Shown: piece by piece, positions 7,967 through 16,710 of the stretch
Layout of the letters: every line of letters starts with the position of its first letter
Position numbering within the stretch: the first letter of the stretch is position 1
DNA from: Anaerolineales bacterium
GTDB taxonomy: Bacteria > Chloroflexota > Anaerolineae > 4572-78 > J111
Reading direction: 5' to 3'
DNA length: 64,000 nucleotides
Assembly (NCBI GenBank): GCA_015075185.1
Contig: JABTUW010000006.1
Span: 434,001-498,000, forward strand
The notes under the pieces: model-generated
What the model was told of the DNA's origin: nothing
The model's input: the letters and a program-made list of their open reading frames with translations, nothing else
Databases searched by the model: none
Made by a program: the position numbers and the translations under genes

Positions 7967-8524
7967 ATGATTAATGAGGTTTTGAGCGAAGCAAAAAAAG
8001 CAATGGACAAATCAGTAGAGGCGCTCACCTCTGATTTGGCAGCTCTGCGGACGGGCCGGGCTTCAACCGGGCTGGTGAATAAGTTGCTGGTTGAGTATTA
8101 CGGCACGCCGACCATGCTGCAAGAGTTGGCTCTGGTGAGTATTCCTGAACCCCATTTAATTGCCATCCGTCCTTACGATCCGGGGGCGCTCAAACACATC
8201 GAGCGGGCGATTATGCAGTCGGATTTGGGGCTGACCCCAAACAACGACGGCAAAATTATCCGTTTGCAGGTACCAGCGCTGACCGAGGAACGCCGCCGCA
8301 GCTTGGTCAAGACGGCGGCCAAACGGGTAGAAGAGGCCAGAGTCTCCGTGCGCAATACGCGGCGTGAAAAGCTGGAAGATTTGCGGGAATTTGAAAAAGA
8401 GAAAATGATTTCCGAGGACGATTTTTATTCGGGCCGCGATCAACTGCAAAAATTAACCGACGATTATATCAAGAAAATTGATGAAATCGGGGTGTCCAAA
8501 GAAAAAGAGATTTTGGAAGTGTAA
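7967..8524 (+). CDS. frr: Ribosome recycling factor
   Basis: RRF splits post-termination ribosomes together with EF-G. The 185-residue length is exact for the family. The first helix has 'LAALRTGRASTGLVNKLLVEYYG' in the classical arrangement, then 'LALVSIPEPHLIAIRPYDP' in the hinge and small domain, 'NDGKIIRLQVPALTEERRR' and a C-terminal coiled coil. The ATG at 7967 follows TGGAGG. It lies between pyrH and uppS. Confidence 0.97.
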   Translation: MINEVLSEAKKAMDKSVEALTSDLAALRTGRASTGLVNKLLVEYYGTPTMLQELALVSIPEPHLIAIRPYDPGALKHIERAIMQSDLGLTPNNDGKIIRLQVPALTEERRRSLVKTAAKRVEEARVSVRNTRREKLEDLREFEKEKMISEDDFYSGRDQLQKLTDDYIKKIDEIGVSKEKEILEV

Positions 8525-8547
8525 TTGTTCAGGGTGTAAGCACAAGG

Positions 8548-9294
8548 ATGGTTGAAATAGTCAAGATAACTGAACCAGTTGCCGAAAAGAAATACCCGCC
8601 TCTCCCGAATCCGCCCTACCATGTTGGCATTATTATGGATGGCAATGGGCGCTGGGCTAAATCGCGGGGTAAAATGCGCATCGAGGGCCACAAAGCCGGC
8701 ACCGAGAATCTGCGGCGCATTCTGGAGCACTCCGTCGAGTTTGGGGTTAAAATGCTGACCATTTACGCCTTCTCGACCGAAAACTGGAAACGTCCCCCCC
8801 TGGAAGTGATGGGGTTGATGAATATCCTTGAAAATGTGATTGACCGCGAACTGCCGGAGCTGCATAAAAATGGGGTGCAACTGCGCCACCTGGGCAAACT
8901 CGAAAGGCTCAGGCCGGCCATCCGGGAGAAAGTAAAGTACGCCATCGAGTTGACCAAAAACAACGACCGGCTCATCTTGAATGTGGCCTTTAATTACGGC
9001 GGGCGCGATGAGATTGTCCAGGCGGTCAAAAATTTGATCCGGGACAACGTCAAGCCGGAGGAGGTTACGGAAGACCTGTTGAGCAAGTATATGTACACCG
9101 GCTCTTCGCCCGACCCGGAGTTGATTATCCGCACCAGCGGCGAATTTCGGACGAGCAACTTTTTAATCTGGCAAGCCGCCTACGCCGAATATTACATCAC
9201 TCCGGTCTACTGGCCGGATTTTGACAAGGACGAGTATTACAAAGCCCTCCACGCCTTTAGCCAGCGGGAGCGCCGCTTTGGCGATGCCAAGTAA
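8548..9294 (+). CDS. uppS: Isoprenyl transferase (undecaprenyl diphosphate synthase)
   Basis: A cis-prenyltransferase that extends farnesyl diphosphate with isopentenyl diphosphate to make the lipid carrier for cell-wall and polysaccharide precursors. The catalytic 'IIMDGNGRWA' places the key Asp at residue 31. Further signatures are 'GHKAGTENLRRIL', 'YAFSTENW' and, near the C-terminus, 'PELIIRTSGEFRTSNFLIWQ'. The last normally reads TSGExRLSNFLLWQ and binds isopentenyl diphosphate. The 248 residues are typical. It ends the rpsB-to-uppS cluster; cdsA and dxr, often next in other bacteria, are absent. Confidence 0.95.
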   Translation: MVEIVKITEPVAEKKYPPLPNPPYHVGIIMDGNGRWAKSRGKMRIEGHKAGTENLRRILEHSVEFGVKMLTIYAFSTENWKRPPLEVMGLMNILENVIDRELPELHKNGVQLRHLGKLERLRPAIREKVKYAIELTKNNDRLILNVAFNYGGRDEIVQAVKNLIRDNVKPEEVTEDLLSKYMYTGSSPDPELIIRTSGEFRTSNFLIWQAAYAEYYITPVYWPDFDKDEYYKALHAFSQRERRFGDAK

Positions 9295-9323
9295 AATTCT
9301 CGCTGAGTTTGAAGAGTAAAAAG

Positions 9324-9352
9324 AAAATCTCCGATTTACTCGGAGATTTTTT
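9324..9352 (+). terminator. Intrinsic terminator of the frr-uppS unit
   Basis: AAAATCTCCG (9324-9333) pairs with CGGAGATTTT (9341-9350) around a 7-nt loop, running into T residues. Confidence 0.88.
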
Positions 9353-9442
9353 AATTTGGCTAATTGACAATTTTGCAGTACCGGTTACTGTTATATCATT
9401 CGAATTAAGACAGGTCGGAATCGGCCTGACGCTGGGATAAAA

Positions 9443-10960
9443 ATGATCGAAGCCATTCCACAGGCGATTAAACCTCACGATAAATATCAAATCGAGTTCA
9501 AGCTGGATTATGAGCTGCTGCCCGGACAACAAACCCACTACCAGGTTTTTACCTACATCTTTGTGCCGCAAAGCCTGGGTATCACGCCGAGTACCTATGC
9601 CAAAGCCGAGTTTTACCGGGATATTCAGAACTATATCCGCTTGAAAACACCCGCTCTAATTCTGCGCGAGTTTACCAAAGAGCGCGCTGGCTCGCCGCTC
9701 CTGGCTATTGAAGCAATTGTGACGGCTGAAAATTGGGCCGGCCAGCCGGAGTATCGCGAGCGGTTGATCAATAATTTCAAATTCTTAAGCGCCACGCTCA
9801 AAAGCGCTATTCGGGAGCATTTTAACCTCATTCAAAAGCGTATCGCCGAAGCTCCGCCGCACAGCAAAGTCAGCTTGCTAATCCATAACCTGGTGGAAGA
9901 GTTCCTGGTCGAAACCAAAAATATCACGGATAAATACCGCTCTTTCTACGCGGCCTTTAACCTGCCCAATATAGATAGCCAGCTTTTCACCGCTTATAAA
10001 TTGACCGACGAGTCGCTCAGTCTCTTGATTGAGGAGAGCGCGGTGGAGATGTTTCAGATTGTGGAAGTCTACTTGAAAAAAGGGGATAAGATTGATTACA
10101 AGCAAAAATTGAGCGAGCTGGTTGAATATGAAACCCGGCACCGCCGCACGCGCGGTTATCGCTCGGTTTTAAGAGAGGGCGATGATAACGAGGAGTACAT
10201 TTTTAGAGTCTCGGTGCTAAAAAAGTACGCTTCCAGTGTATTATATTTATCCACTGCGGTTCAACGTGAAGGTGTGGAACTGGAACATTTTCTATTCTCT
10301 ATTGCCGCTGGCCTGTCCATGATCTTTGCCACGGTGGTCGCCTTTTATTTTCAGAGCCAGTACGGCCAGTTGACCTTCCCCTTTTTCATCGCTTTGGTGG
10401 TCGGTTATATGTTCAAGGACCGGATTAAGGAATTGGGCAAGCAGGTGTTTGCGCACTATCTGCAAAATACCCTCTATGACCGCCGGACCACCATTCGCAC
10501 TCAGGACGGCCAACATAAATTGGGGATTTTGCGTGAAAAAGTCTCCTTTGTGGCCGAGAAAGAAATCCCTGCCTCTATTTTGGAAGCCAGAAACCGTGAT
10601 CAATTTACCCAGTTGGACAATGACGGGCAAGGGGAATACATTATCTGTTATGCCAAAGATATCGTTCTCTTTGCCGATGCTTTTAAAGAGGCCTATCTCG
10701 ACGTGCCGGAGATTACCGGCATTAACGACATTATCCGCTATGACATCCGGGCTTACCTGCGCAAAATGGCCGAGCCAGTGCAGCCGCGAAACTATTTAGA
10801 AGCTGGCCAGCTCAAAACTGTGTCGTGCCACAAGGTCTACCATTTGAATTTTGTCTCACGCTACCGTTCCATCAAGCCCAATAAAGACAAATTGGACCGG
10901 CGTCTGCGCCTGGTGCTTAACCGCAGGGGCATTAAACGGGTAGAACATGTACCGACATAA
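9443..10960 (+). CDS. Conserved-looking two-span membrane protein of unknown function (505 aa)
   Basis: I do not recognise this protein. Residues 1-270 are soluble, mixed charged and hydrophobic, and probably cytoplasmic. Two adjacent membrane spans follow around residues 280-320 ('FSIAAGLSMIFATVVAFYF' and 'LTFPFFIALVVGYMF'), separated by only a few residues. The last 180 residues are again soluble with many Arg, Lys and Asp. There is no signal peptide, so both large parts should face the same side. It begins after the uppS terminator, with a TTGACA box at 9364, and ends 20 bp before the aminotransferase, which is probably co-transcribed. Confidence 0.75.
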   Translation: MIEAIPQAIKPHDKYQIEFKLDYELLPGQQTHYQVFTYIFVPQSLGITPSTYAKAEFYRDIQNYIRLKTPALILREFTKERAGSPLLAIEAIVTAENWAGQPEYRERLINNFKFLSATLKSAIREHFNLIQKRIAEAPPHSKVSLLIHNLVEEFLVETKNITDKYRSFYAAFNLPNIDSQLFTAYKLTDESLSLLIEESAVEMFQIVEVYLKKGDKIDYKQKLSELVEYETRHRRTRGYRSVLREGDDNEEYIFRVSVLKKYASSVLYLSTAVQREGVELEHFLFSIAAGLSMIFATVVAFYFQSQYGQLTFPFFIALVVGYMFKDRIKELGKQVFAHYLQNTLYDRRTTIRTQDGQHKLGILREKVSFVAEKEIPASILEARNRDQFTQLDNDGQGEYIICYAKDIVLFADAFKEAYLDVPEITGINDIIRYDIRAYLRKMAEPVQPRNYLEAGQLKTVSCHKVYHLNFVSRYRSIKPNKDKLDRRLRLVLNRRGIKRVEHVPT

Positions 10961-10980
10961 TCCTTATAAGGCCGCGCCAA

Positions 10981-12108
10981 ATGTCAATCCGTGATCGGTT
11001 TCCTATTTTACAGAAGAAAGTCTACCTCAATAGCTGCTCGCAGGGGGCGCTGTCTCTTGACGTTAAGCAGGCTTATGAAACGTACCTGCGCGATTGGGAC
11101 GAGAAAGGCTCGCCCTGGGAAGTATGGATGGAGCGCGGCGAAGCCGCGCGGCAGGCCTTTGCCGGGCTGGTCAATGCCGAGCCGGACGAAGTCGCCGTCT
11201 GTACCTCGGTTTCGGCCGGAGTCAGCGCCCTGGCCAGCGCCCTGGATTTTAGCGGGGAACGCAACAAGGTGGTCGTCAGTGATTTCGAGTTCCCAACCAT
11301 CGGCCAAATCTGGCATGCCCAGGAGCGGCGCGGAGCCAGAGTGGTCCACGTGCCTGCCGCCGGCAACATCATCCCCACCGAACGGTTTGCCGAAGCGATT
11401 GACGAGCGGACGAAAATTGTCTCGATCACCCACGTCTGCTTTCGCAACGGCTCGCGGCTGGACGTGCCGGCTATCGTCGAGCTGGCCCATCGTCAAGGAG
11501 CGCTGGTGCTGCTCGACAGTTATCAGGCTTTGGGAACGTTCCCTATTGACGTCAAGGCCTTGCAGGTGGATTTCTTGACCGGCGGGACGTTGAAATACCT
11601 GCTGGCTTCTGCCGGGCTGGCCTGTCTGTATGTCCGTAAAGACCTGATTCCCGACTTGCAGCCGACCACGCTGGGCTGGTTCTCGCAGGCCAATATCTTT
11701 GCTATGGACATCTACGCCAACAGTCCTTCACCCACTGCCCGCCGCTTCGAGGCCGGTTCGCCGCCGGTGCCGAATATCTACGCCGGATTGGCCGGTATCA
11801 ACCTGATCCAATCCATCGGCCTGGAAAAGATCGAGACCCACCTGCTCGAACTCACCGGGGCCATTAAAGAGGGCGCCATGCAGCGAGGTTTTACCCTGGT
11901 CACGCCGGCCGACCCGGCCCGGCATGGCGCGCTGATTACTTTGCGCTCGCATAACGTCACCCAACTGGTCGGGCGGCTGGAAGAGGGCGGCATTATCACC
12001 TCCAGCCGGGACAACAACCTGCGCATCTCGCCTCACATTTATAATAATTTGGACGATGTGAACCGGCTCATGGACTGTCTGACCCACCACAAAGAATTAC
12101 TGGTGTAA
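10981..12108 (+). CDS. Class V PLP-dependent aminotransferase / cysteine desulfurase-like
   Basis: Fold-type I PLP enzyme of the class V group (NifS/Csd-like and related lyases). 'SITHVCFRNGSRLDVPAIVELA' and 'LLDSYQALGTFPIDV' correspond to the strand ending in the PLP-contacting Asp. 'DFLTGGTLKYLLASAGLACLYV' holds the presumed Schiff-base Lys. The 375 residues and the N-terminal 'VYLNSCSQGALS' also fit. No active-site Cys loop of true desulfurases is evident, so the substrate is open. It follows the two-span membrane protein by 20 bp. Confidence 0.85.
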   Translation: MSIRDRFPILQKKVYLNSCSQGALSLDVKQAYETYLRDWDEKGSPWEVWMERGEAARQAFAGLVNAEPDEVAVCTSVSAGVSALASALDFSGERNKVVVSDFEFPTIGQIWHAQERRGARVVHVPAAGNIIPTERFAEAIDERTKIVSITHVCFRNGSRLDVPAIVELAHRQGALVLLDSYQALGTFPIDVKALQVDFLTGGTLKYLLASAGLACLYVRKDLIPDLQPTTLGWFSQANIFAMDIYANSPSPTARRFEAGSPPVPNIYAGLAGINLIQSIGLEKIETHLLELTGAIKEGAMQRGFTLVTPADPARHGALITLRSHNVTQLVGRLEEGGIITSSRDNNLRISPHIYNNLDDVNRLMDCLTHHKELLV

Positions 12109-12235
12109 AGTCAGCGGTAAGCAACTCTATCCTCGTTTGTACGTATAGAATTAGTAGGTAGCTACATTGCGCTAAATTTACGGCAGTAAGTTGTCCAGCT
12201 ATCACATACTACGTATAAAGGACAAGGAGTAATTT

Positions 12236-12442
12236 ATGAAAAATCCAGGTACAGCGGCAGTCCTGAGTTTTATCCTGCCCGGTTTGGGCCAACTTTATAA
12301 CGGCCAAATCTGGTGGGCAATTTTCTGGTTAATCATCACCCCCGGCTTTTGGCTGGGAACCGGCGGGTTGTTAGGCTGGGTTTGCCACCTGATTTCGGCA
12401 TTTCAGGCGTATTCGCATGCCAAGAGCCAGCCGAGGTTTTGA
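12236..12442 (+). CDS. Small TM2-like membrane protein (68 aa)
   Basis: The N-terminal 'VLSFILPGLGQLYNGQIWWA' is the signature of small TM2-type membrane proteins ('xxxPGxGQxYNG' before the second span). Two hydrophobic segments occupy about residues 7-25 and 26-52. It starts at an ATG six bases after AAGGAG. TTGTCC and TATAAA 17 bp apart lie just upstream, but this possible promoter would start transcription almost at the ribosome binding site. Its function is unknown; members are small inner-membrane proteins. Confidence 0.75.
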   Translation: MKNPGTAAVLSFILPGLGQLYNGQIWWAIFWLIITPGFWLGTGGLLGWVCHLISAFQAYSHAKSQPRF

Positions 12443-12455
12443 GTCCGTCTTTCTC

Positions 12456-12478
12456 ATTCCCAAATCTCGTTTGGGAAT
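12456..12478. repeat. Short inverted repeat after the TM2-like gene
   Basis: ATTCCCAAA-TCTCG-TTTGGGAAT forms a perfect 9-bp stem with a 5-nt loop. No T-run follows. It belongs to the set of small dispersed palindromes in this window. Confidence 0.7.
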
Positions 12479-12519
12479 TGAGGAATCTATCTTAAATTCT
12501 ACTCATAGGGGGAGGAGAA

Positions 12520-13212
12520 GTGTCTCAACGAAGCGGCAAAATGATTTCATTTGACGTGCAAGGTCAAAGCAACAGTGCTTACCTGGCGCTGCCTGGCGGC
12601 ACTGGTCCCTGGCCGGGGGTCGTGGTCATCCAGGAGTGGTGGGGCCTGGATGACCATATCCAAAGCATCGCCGACCGCTTTGCGGCGGAAGGCTTTGCCG
12701 CCACTGCGCCCGATTTGTACAACGGCCAGGTGGCGACCGAACCCGACGAGGCCCGCAAATTGCGCATGGCCCTGATTTGGGATGAGGCGCTGGCGGTCAT
12801 TCAGGGAGCGGTCAATTATTTGATCGGGCAGAGCCAGGTGTCGCCCAAAAAGGTGGGCGTGATCGGCTTTTGCATGGGCGGCGGGTTGACTTGGCATGCG
12901 GCGGCTAAACTGGCCCGCGTGGGCGCAGCCGCTCCCTTCTACGGCGGCGGTCCGGAAATGACCGATGAGGAAGTCGCCCGGATCAGCTCCCCGGTGCTGG
13001 CAATTTTTGGCGAACTGGACCAGGGCGTGTCGCCCCAGGTGGCCAACCAGAGGGCGGCCCAAATGGACAGGGCCGGCGTTAAGCACGAAACAGTCATCTA
13101 TCCCAACGCCCACCACGCTTTCTTCAACAACACTCGCGCTGCCTACAATCCAGAAGCCGCCGCCGATGCCTGGCAGCGGACCCTGCGTTTTTTCAGGGAA
13201 GCGCTGGTGTAG
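12520..13212 (+). CDS. Dienelactone hydrolase family protein
   Basis: An alpha/beta hydrolase of the dienelactone hydrolase family, which opens cyclic esters such as carboxymethylenebutenolide. The catalytic triad can be read as C118 in 'GFCMGG', D167 in 'GELDQGV' and H199 in 'NAHHAFFN'. 'VVIQEWWGLDDHI' near residue 36 is the family's oxyanion-side motif. The start is a GTG at 12520 after GGGGGAGGAGA. At 230 residues it is of normal length, and with no signal peptide it should be cytoplasmic. The small membrane protein 10 bp downstream is probably co-transcribed. The natural substrate cannot be told from sequence. Confidence 0.92.
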   Translation: MSQRSGKMISFDVQGQSNSAYLALPGGTGPWPGVVVIQEWWGLDDHIQSIADRFAAEGFAATAPDLYNGQVATEPDEARKLRMALIWDEALAVIQGAVNYLIGQSQVSPKKVGVIGFCMGGGLTWHAAAKLARVGAAAPFYGGGPEMTDEEVARISSPVLAIFGELDQGVSPQVANQRAAQMDRAGVKHETVIYPNAHHAFFNNTRAAYNPEAAADAWQRTLRFFREALV

Positions 13213-13222
13213 TCCAAAATAG

Positions 13223-13555
13223 ATGGTCCTCCGAATTATTCCCCTGATTGTGTCTGCGTTCTTGTTGGGCGCTCATTTCTTGCGCCAGGGCAATTTGTGG
13301 CTGGTCGGGCTTTGTTTGCTGGCGCTAGGCCTGTTGTGGGTCAAAAAGCGCTGGAGCCTAATTGTCTTGCAGCTCCTGGCCTACCTGGGCGCGCTGATCT
13401 GGGCGAGCACAGCCATCACCATCGTTCAGGAGCGCCTGGCCTTGGGTGAGCCGTGGCTGAGAGTGACGATCATCCTGGGCGCAGTCGCTTTGCTTTCCGT
13501 GCTGGCCGGGCTGCTGTTAAATACCCCGGCGGTGAAAGAAAGATACTCGCCGTGA
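13223..13555 (+). CDS. Small membrane protein (110 aa), unknown function
   Basis: Predicted membrane protein with four hydrophobic segments at about residues 3-18, 25-40, 44-68 and 80-100, joined by short basic loops. It has no recognised motif. It starts 10 bp after the dienelactone hydrolase stop codon on the same strand with only a weak ribosome binding site, which suggests translational coupling. Nothing in the sequence shows what it does. Confidence 0.7.
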   Translation: MVLRIIPLIVSAFLLGAHFLRQGNLWLVGLCLLALGLLWVKKRWSLIVLQLLAYLGALIWASTAITIVQERLALGEPWLRVTIILGAVALLSVLAGLLLNTPAVKERYSP

Positions 13556-13593
13556 TACGGATGAAGGCAGGCAGAGTGCCCCCAGCCGTTATC

Positions 13594-13621
13594 TTGCTTT
13601 TCACCGGATATATGCTATACT
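13594..13621 (+). promoter_or_regulatory. Promoter for the peptide ABC importer operon
   Basis: -35 TTGCTT (13594-13599), 16-bp spacer, -10 TATACT (13616-13621) with an extended TGC. It predicts a leader of about 135 nt before the binding-protein gene. Confidence 0.75.
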
Positions 13622-13762
13622 CGTGACCCACAAGGTTCTGTTACAAAGAACAAAAACCTCGCATCCGCTGTTTTTTAGTACGTCCACTTACCTGAAAACT
13701 TTAGATCTGCTTTATCATTGTGCTCATAATTTTATTTATTAAGCAAAAAGAGGAGAGTTTCA

Positions 13763-15487
13763 ATGAAGAAGAGAGTCATTTTCAGTTTACTGGCTATCCT
13801 GATCCTGGTTTTGGCCGCCTGTAGTAGTGCGCCCGCACCGACGACTGCCCCGGCTGCCGAAAGCTCCGGCGGGTCTGAAGCCGCCCCGGCGGAGTCTGCT
13901 GCTTCCGAAGCTCCGGCTGTGGCAACCGAGGCGCCTGCTGCCGAAGGGGGCGGGGCTATGACGCCGCAAAAGGGCGGTTCGGTCACCGTGGTCTATAAAG
14001 ATGACCTGGCCACGCTCGACCCGGCTATTGGCTACGACTGGACCAACTGGCCGACCATCAAAATGGTTTTCGATGGCTTGCTTGATTACGACGACAGTAC
14101 CAACGTCACCCCGCGTCTGGCCGAGAGTTTGCCCGAAATCAGTCCCGACGCCACAGTCTACACCTTCAAACTCCGCCAGGGAGTAAAATTCCAGAATGGC
14201 CGGGAGGTGACGGCTGACGATGTGGTTTACACCATGACCCGCGTGCTCGACCCCAAGACCGGCAGCCCTGGCGCAGGTTTTTACGTGGGGATCAAAGGCG
14301 CCCAGGATTTTATTGATGGCAAAGCCACTTCAGTTGAAGGCATCAAGAAGCTGGATGACTACACCGTAGAGTTTACCTTGAGCCAGGCCGATGTGACCTT
14401 CCTCAACAAGATGGCTCTCAACTTTGCCTTTATCGTGCCCAAGGAAGAAGTCGAGAAGGCCGGTGAAAACTTTGGCCATGCCCCGGTTGGGACCGGTCCA
14501 TTTAAACTTAAAGAATGGCAACCCGGCCAGTACCTGGTTTTTGAGCGCAACCCTGACTACTTCTACGAGGGGCTGCCCTATCTCGATCAAGTCCGCATTG
14601 AGGTTGGCGTTGAGCCGGACGTGGCTCTGCTGCGGCTGGAAAAGGGCGAAATTCAACTTATGGGCGATCCACCTCCCGGCGCCGACTGGGCCCGCATCTC
14701 CGCTGATCCCGCCTGGGCTAACCGGATTGAGCGAGAACCGCAGGTCAGCACCATCTATATTGCCATCAACACCACCGCCCCTCCTTTCGACAACTTGAAG
14801 GTGCGGCAGGCGCTTAACCACGCTATTGACAAGCCGCGGATTATCCAACTCTCCAATGGCCGGGGCACAGTGGCTAACCAAATCCTCCCACCGCTGATGC
14901 CTGGTTACGATACATCCTATCAAGGCTATGAGTACGACCCTGAGAAGGCCAAGGCTTTGCTGGCTGAAGCTGGTTTCCCTGACGGCTTTGAGACCAGCAT
15001 TGAGTGTATCTCGGTGGAACCGCAGCCTAAACTGTGCGAGTCCTTCCAGCAAGACCTGGCTAAAGTGGGGATAAAACTGACCATCAATACTCTGGCCGCG
15101 CCGAATGTGATCGAAGATGCCGGGAACGGCAAGACCCCCTTGACTTGGTCCGGCGGGCTGGCCTGGATCCAGGATTATCCCGACCCGGACGATTTTTATG
15201 CGCCCATTCTCGGCTGCGACTCGAATGTGCCGGGTGGGTGGAACTGGTCACGTTATTGTAACGAAGAGATCCACAAACAAAGTCTGGAACTGCTGGCCAT
15301 GACCGACCGGGCGAAACGCATGGAAGCGTATAAACCCCTGTTCAAAGCCCTGATGGATGACGCTGTCTGGGTGCCGGTCTTTAATGGCGAATATACTATT
15401 GCCCACGCCGAAAATTTTCACGGCGTCCCGACTTTTACCCATCCGGAGCACCTCTTCCGCTACGAAACCATGTGGCTGGCCCAATAA
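13763..15487 (+). CDS. Peptide/nickel-type ABC transporter substrate-binding lipoprotein
   Basis: Extracytoplasmic solute-binding protein of family 5 (DppA/OppA-like). The N-terminus is a lipoprotein signal (basic start, hydrophobic core, 'LVLAAC' with the lipidated Cys at 20). An Ala/Pro/Glu-rich linker follows to about residue 70. The body carries 'TFKLRQGVKFQNGREVTADDVVY' in family form and 'VGTGPFKLKEWQPGQYLVFERN'. The 574 residues are typical. Two permease genes follow in order; the ligand is not determined, but the linked acetamidase/formamidase makes amides or short peptides plausible. Confidence 0.93.
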   Translation: MKKRVIFSLLAILILVLAACSSAPAPTTAPAAESSGGSEAAPAESAASEAPAVATEAPAAEGGGAMTPQKGGSVTVVYKDDLATLDPAIGYDWTNWPTIKMVFDGLLDYDDSTNVTPRLAESLPEISPDATVYTFKLRQGVKFQNGREVTADDVVYTMTRVLDPKTGSPGAGFYVGIKGAQDFIDGKATSVEGIKKLDDYTVEFTLSQADVTFLNKMALNFAFIVPKEEVEKAGENFGHAPVGTGPFKLKEWQPGQYLVFERNPDYFYEGLPYLDQVRIEVGVEPDVALLRLEKGEIQLMGDPPPGADWARISADPAWANRIEREPQVSTIYIAINTTAPPFDNLKVRQALNHAIDKPRIIQLSNGRGTVANQILPPLMPGYDTSYQGYEYDPEKAKALLAEAGFPDGFETSIECISVEPQPKLCESFQQDLAKVGIKLTINTLAAPNVIEDAGNGKTPLTWSGGLAWIQDYPDPDDFYAPILGCDSNVPGGWNWSRYCNEEIHKQSLELLAMTDRAKRMEAYKPLFKALMDDAVWVPVFNGEYTIAHAENFHGVPTFTHPEHLFRYETMWLAQ

Positions 15488-15526
15488 TCTATCGAAACCG
15501 CACCTCGTTTTTGTGATTAAGTCAGA

Positions 15527-15594
15527 GGTCCACAGATTTACCAGGATTCGCACAGATAAAATTAAACCAAAAAATCTGTGTCTATCTGTGGACC
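15527..15594. repeat. Inverted repeat, CCACAGAT family, copy 1
   Basis: GGTCCACAGAT at the left and ATCTGTGGACC at the right form an 11-bp inverted repeat around an AT-rich centre containing further CACAGAT/ATCTGTG pairs. The same ends recur at 17667 and, less closely, at 45525. It lies between the binding-protein and first permease genes. Confidence 0.85.
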
Positions 15595-15613
15595 GTTTTT
15601 GGAAAAGACTCTT

Positions 15614-16588
15614 GTGGCTATTACCAAACTCGATACCCAACGGCAGAAGAAAGCTGGCTCGTCCAACAAGCCAGCTTCTGAACACTCCTGGTTTGCCGCT
15701 CCAAGCGAAGCCGGTTATTTCACCCTGGCCTGGCGGCAGTTGCGGCGCGACCGGGCGGCTATGTTGGGCCTGACCCTGATTGTGTTTATCGTGCTGGCAG
15801 CCATTTTTGCGCCCCTTCTCGCCCCCCATGACCCGGCGGAACAGTTCCGTGATGGCCTGACACCCGATGGACAGCCTATCCCCAGTACCCTCTTGACGGA
15901 AGGGAGTTGGCGGTTTCCCTTTGGCACCGATGCTAATGGCCGCGATTTGCTCAGCCGTATCTTATACGGAGCGCGGGTCAGTTTGCTGGTCGGGGTTCTG
16001 GCCAATGCCCTGGCCGTAGCCCTGGGGACGCTCATCGGCTCGGTTGCCGGCTACTTCGGCAATCCCCTGGAAACCCTGCTCATGCGTTTCACCGACATCA
16101 TGATGGCCTTCCCGACCCTGCTGCTGGCCATGACCCTGGTAGCGATCCTCAAACCCAGCATGTGGATTATCATCGTCGTAATTGGCCTGGTTTACTGGAC
16201 CTGGATCGCTCGCGTGGCGTACGGGCAGGTGCTGTCGCTGCGCCAGCGGGATTTTGTGGTGGCAGCCAGGGCCATCGGGGCGAAACGCCGCTACACCCTG
16301 CTGCGGCATATTCTGCCTCAACTTGGGCCGACCATCATTGTTTGGGGAACCCTGGGTATTGCTACCAATGTCATGCTCGAAGCCAGTCTGAGCTACCTGG
16401 GCATCGGCGTGCAGCCGCCCACACCGAGTTGGGGCGGCATGATCCAGCAGGCCCAATCCTTCTACCGCACCGCGCCCTGGATGGTCATCTTCCCCGGCCT
16501 GGCCATTATGGTTACGGTCTTCGCTTTCAACCTGCTGGGCGACGGGCTGCGTGACGTGCTCGACCCCAGCCAGCGGGGGAGACTTTAA
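15614..16588 (+). CDS. Peptide-type ABC transporter permease (DppC-like)
   Basis: Inner-membrane permease with six predicted spans. The N-terminal 'LAWRQLRRDRAAMLGL' is the usual DppC/OppC lead-in. The loop that docks with the ATPase has 'ARAIGAKRRYTLLRHILPQ', the EAA-type motif. 'FGTDANGRDLLSRILYGARVS' is characteristic of this permease class. I start at the GTG at 15614; an upstream in-frame ATG falls inside the CCACAGAT repeat. Length is 324 residues. It follows the binding protein and precedes the DppB-like permease. Confidence 0.92.
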   Translation: MAITKLDTQRQKKAGSSNKPASEHSWFAAPSEAGYFTLAWRQLRRDRAAMLGLTLIVFIVLAAIFAPLLAPHDPAEQFRDGLTPDGQPIPSTLLTEGSWRFPFGTDANGRDLLSRILYGARVSLLVGVLANALAVALGTLIGSVAGYFGNPLETLLMRFTDIMMAFPTLLLAMTLVAILKPSMWIIIVVIGLVYWTWIARVAYGQVLSLRQRDFVVAARAIGAKRRYTLLRHILPQLGPTIIVWGTLGIATNVMLEASLSYLGIGVQPPTPSWGGMIQQAQSFYRTAPWMVIFPGLAIMVTVFAFNLLGDGLRDVLDPSQRGRL

Positions 16589-16670
16589 TTGTGAATTGTC
16601 AATCGTTAATTGTTAATGAGGGACTATTGATTGTTCACAATTCACAATTTACTGCTCACAATTCATAATT
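16587..16670. repeat. Inverted repeat, AATTGTGAATTGT family
   Basis: AATTGTGAATTGT (16587-16599) matches its reverse complement at 16637-16649 perfectly over 13 bp. A third, imperfect CACAATTCATAATT unit follows to about 16670. It begins on the last base of the DppC-like stop region and fills the space between the two permease genes. Confidence 0.85.
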
Positions 16671-16710
16671 AGTGAAGATTGTCTCTATTAGCGATATAAA
16701 TGGTCTAGTT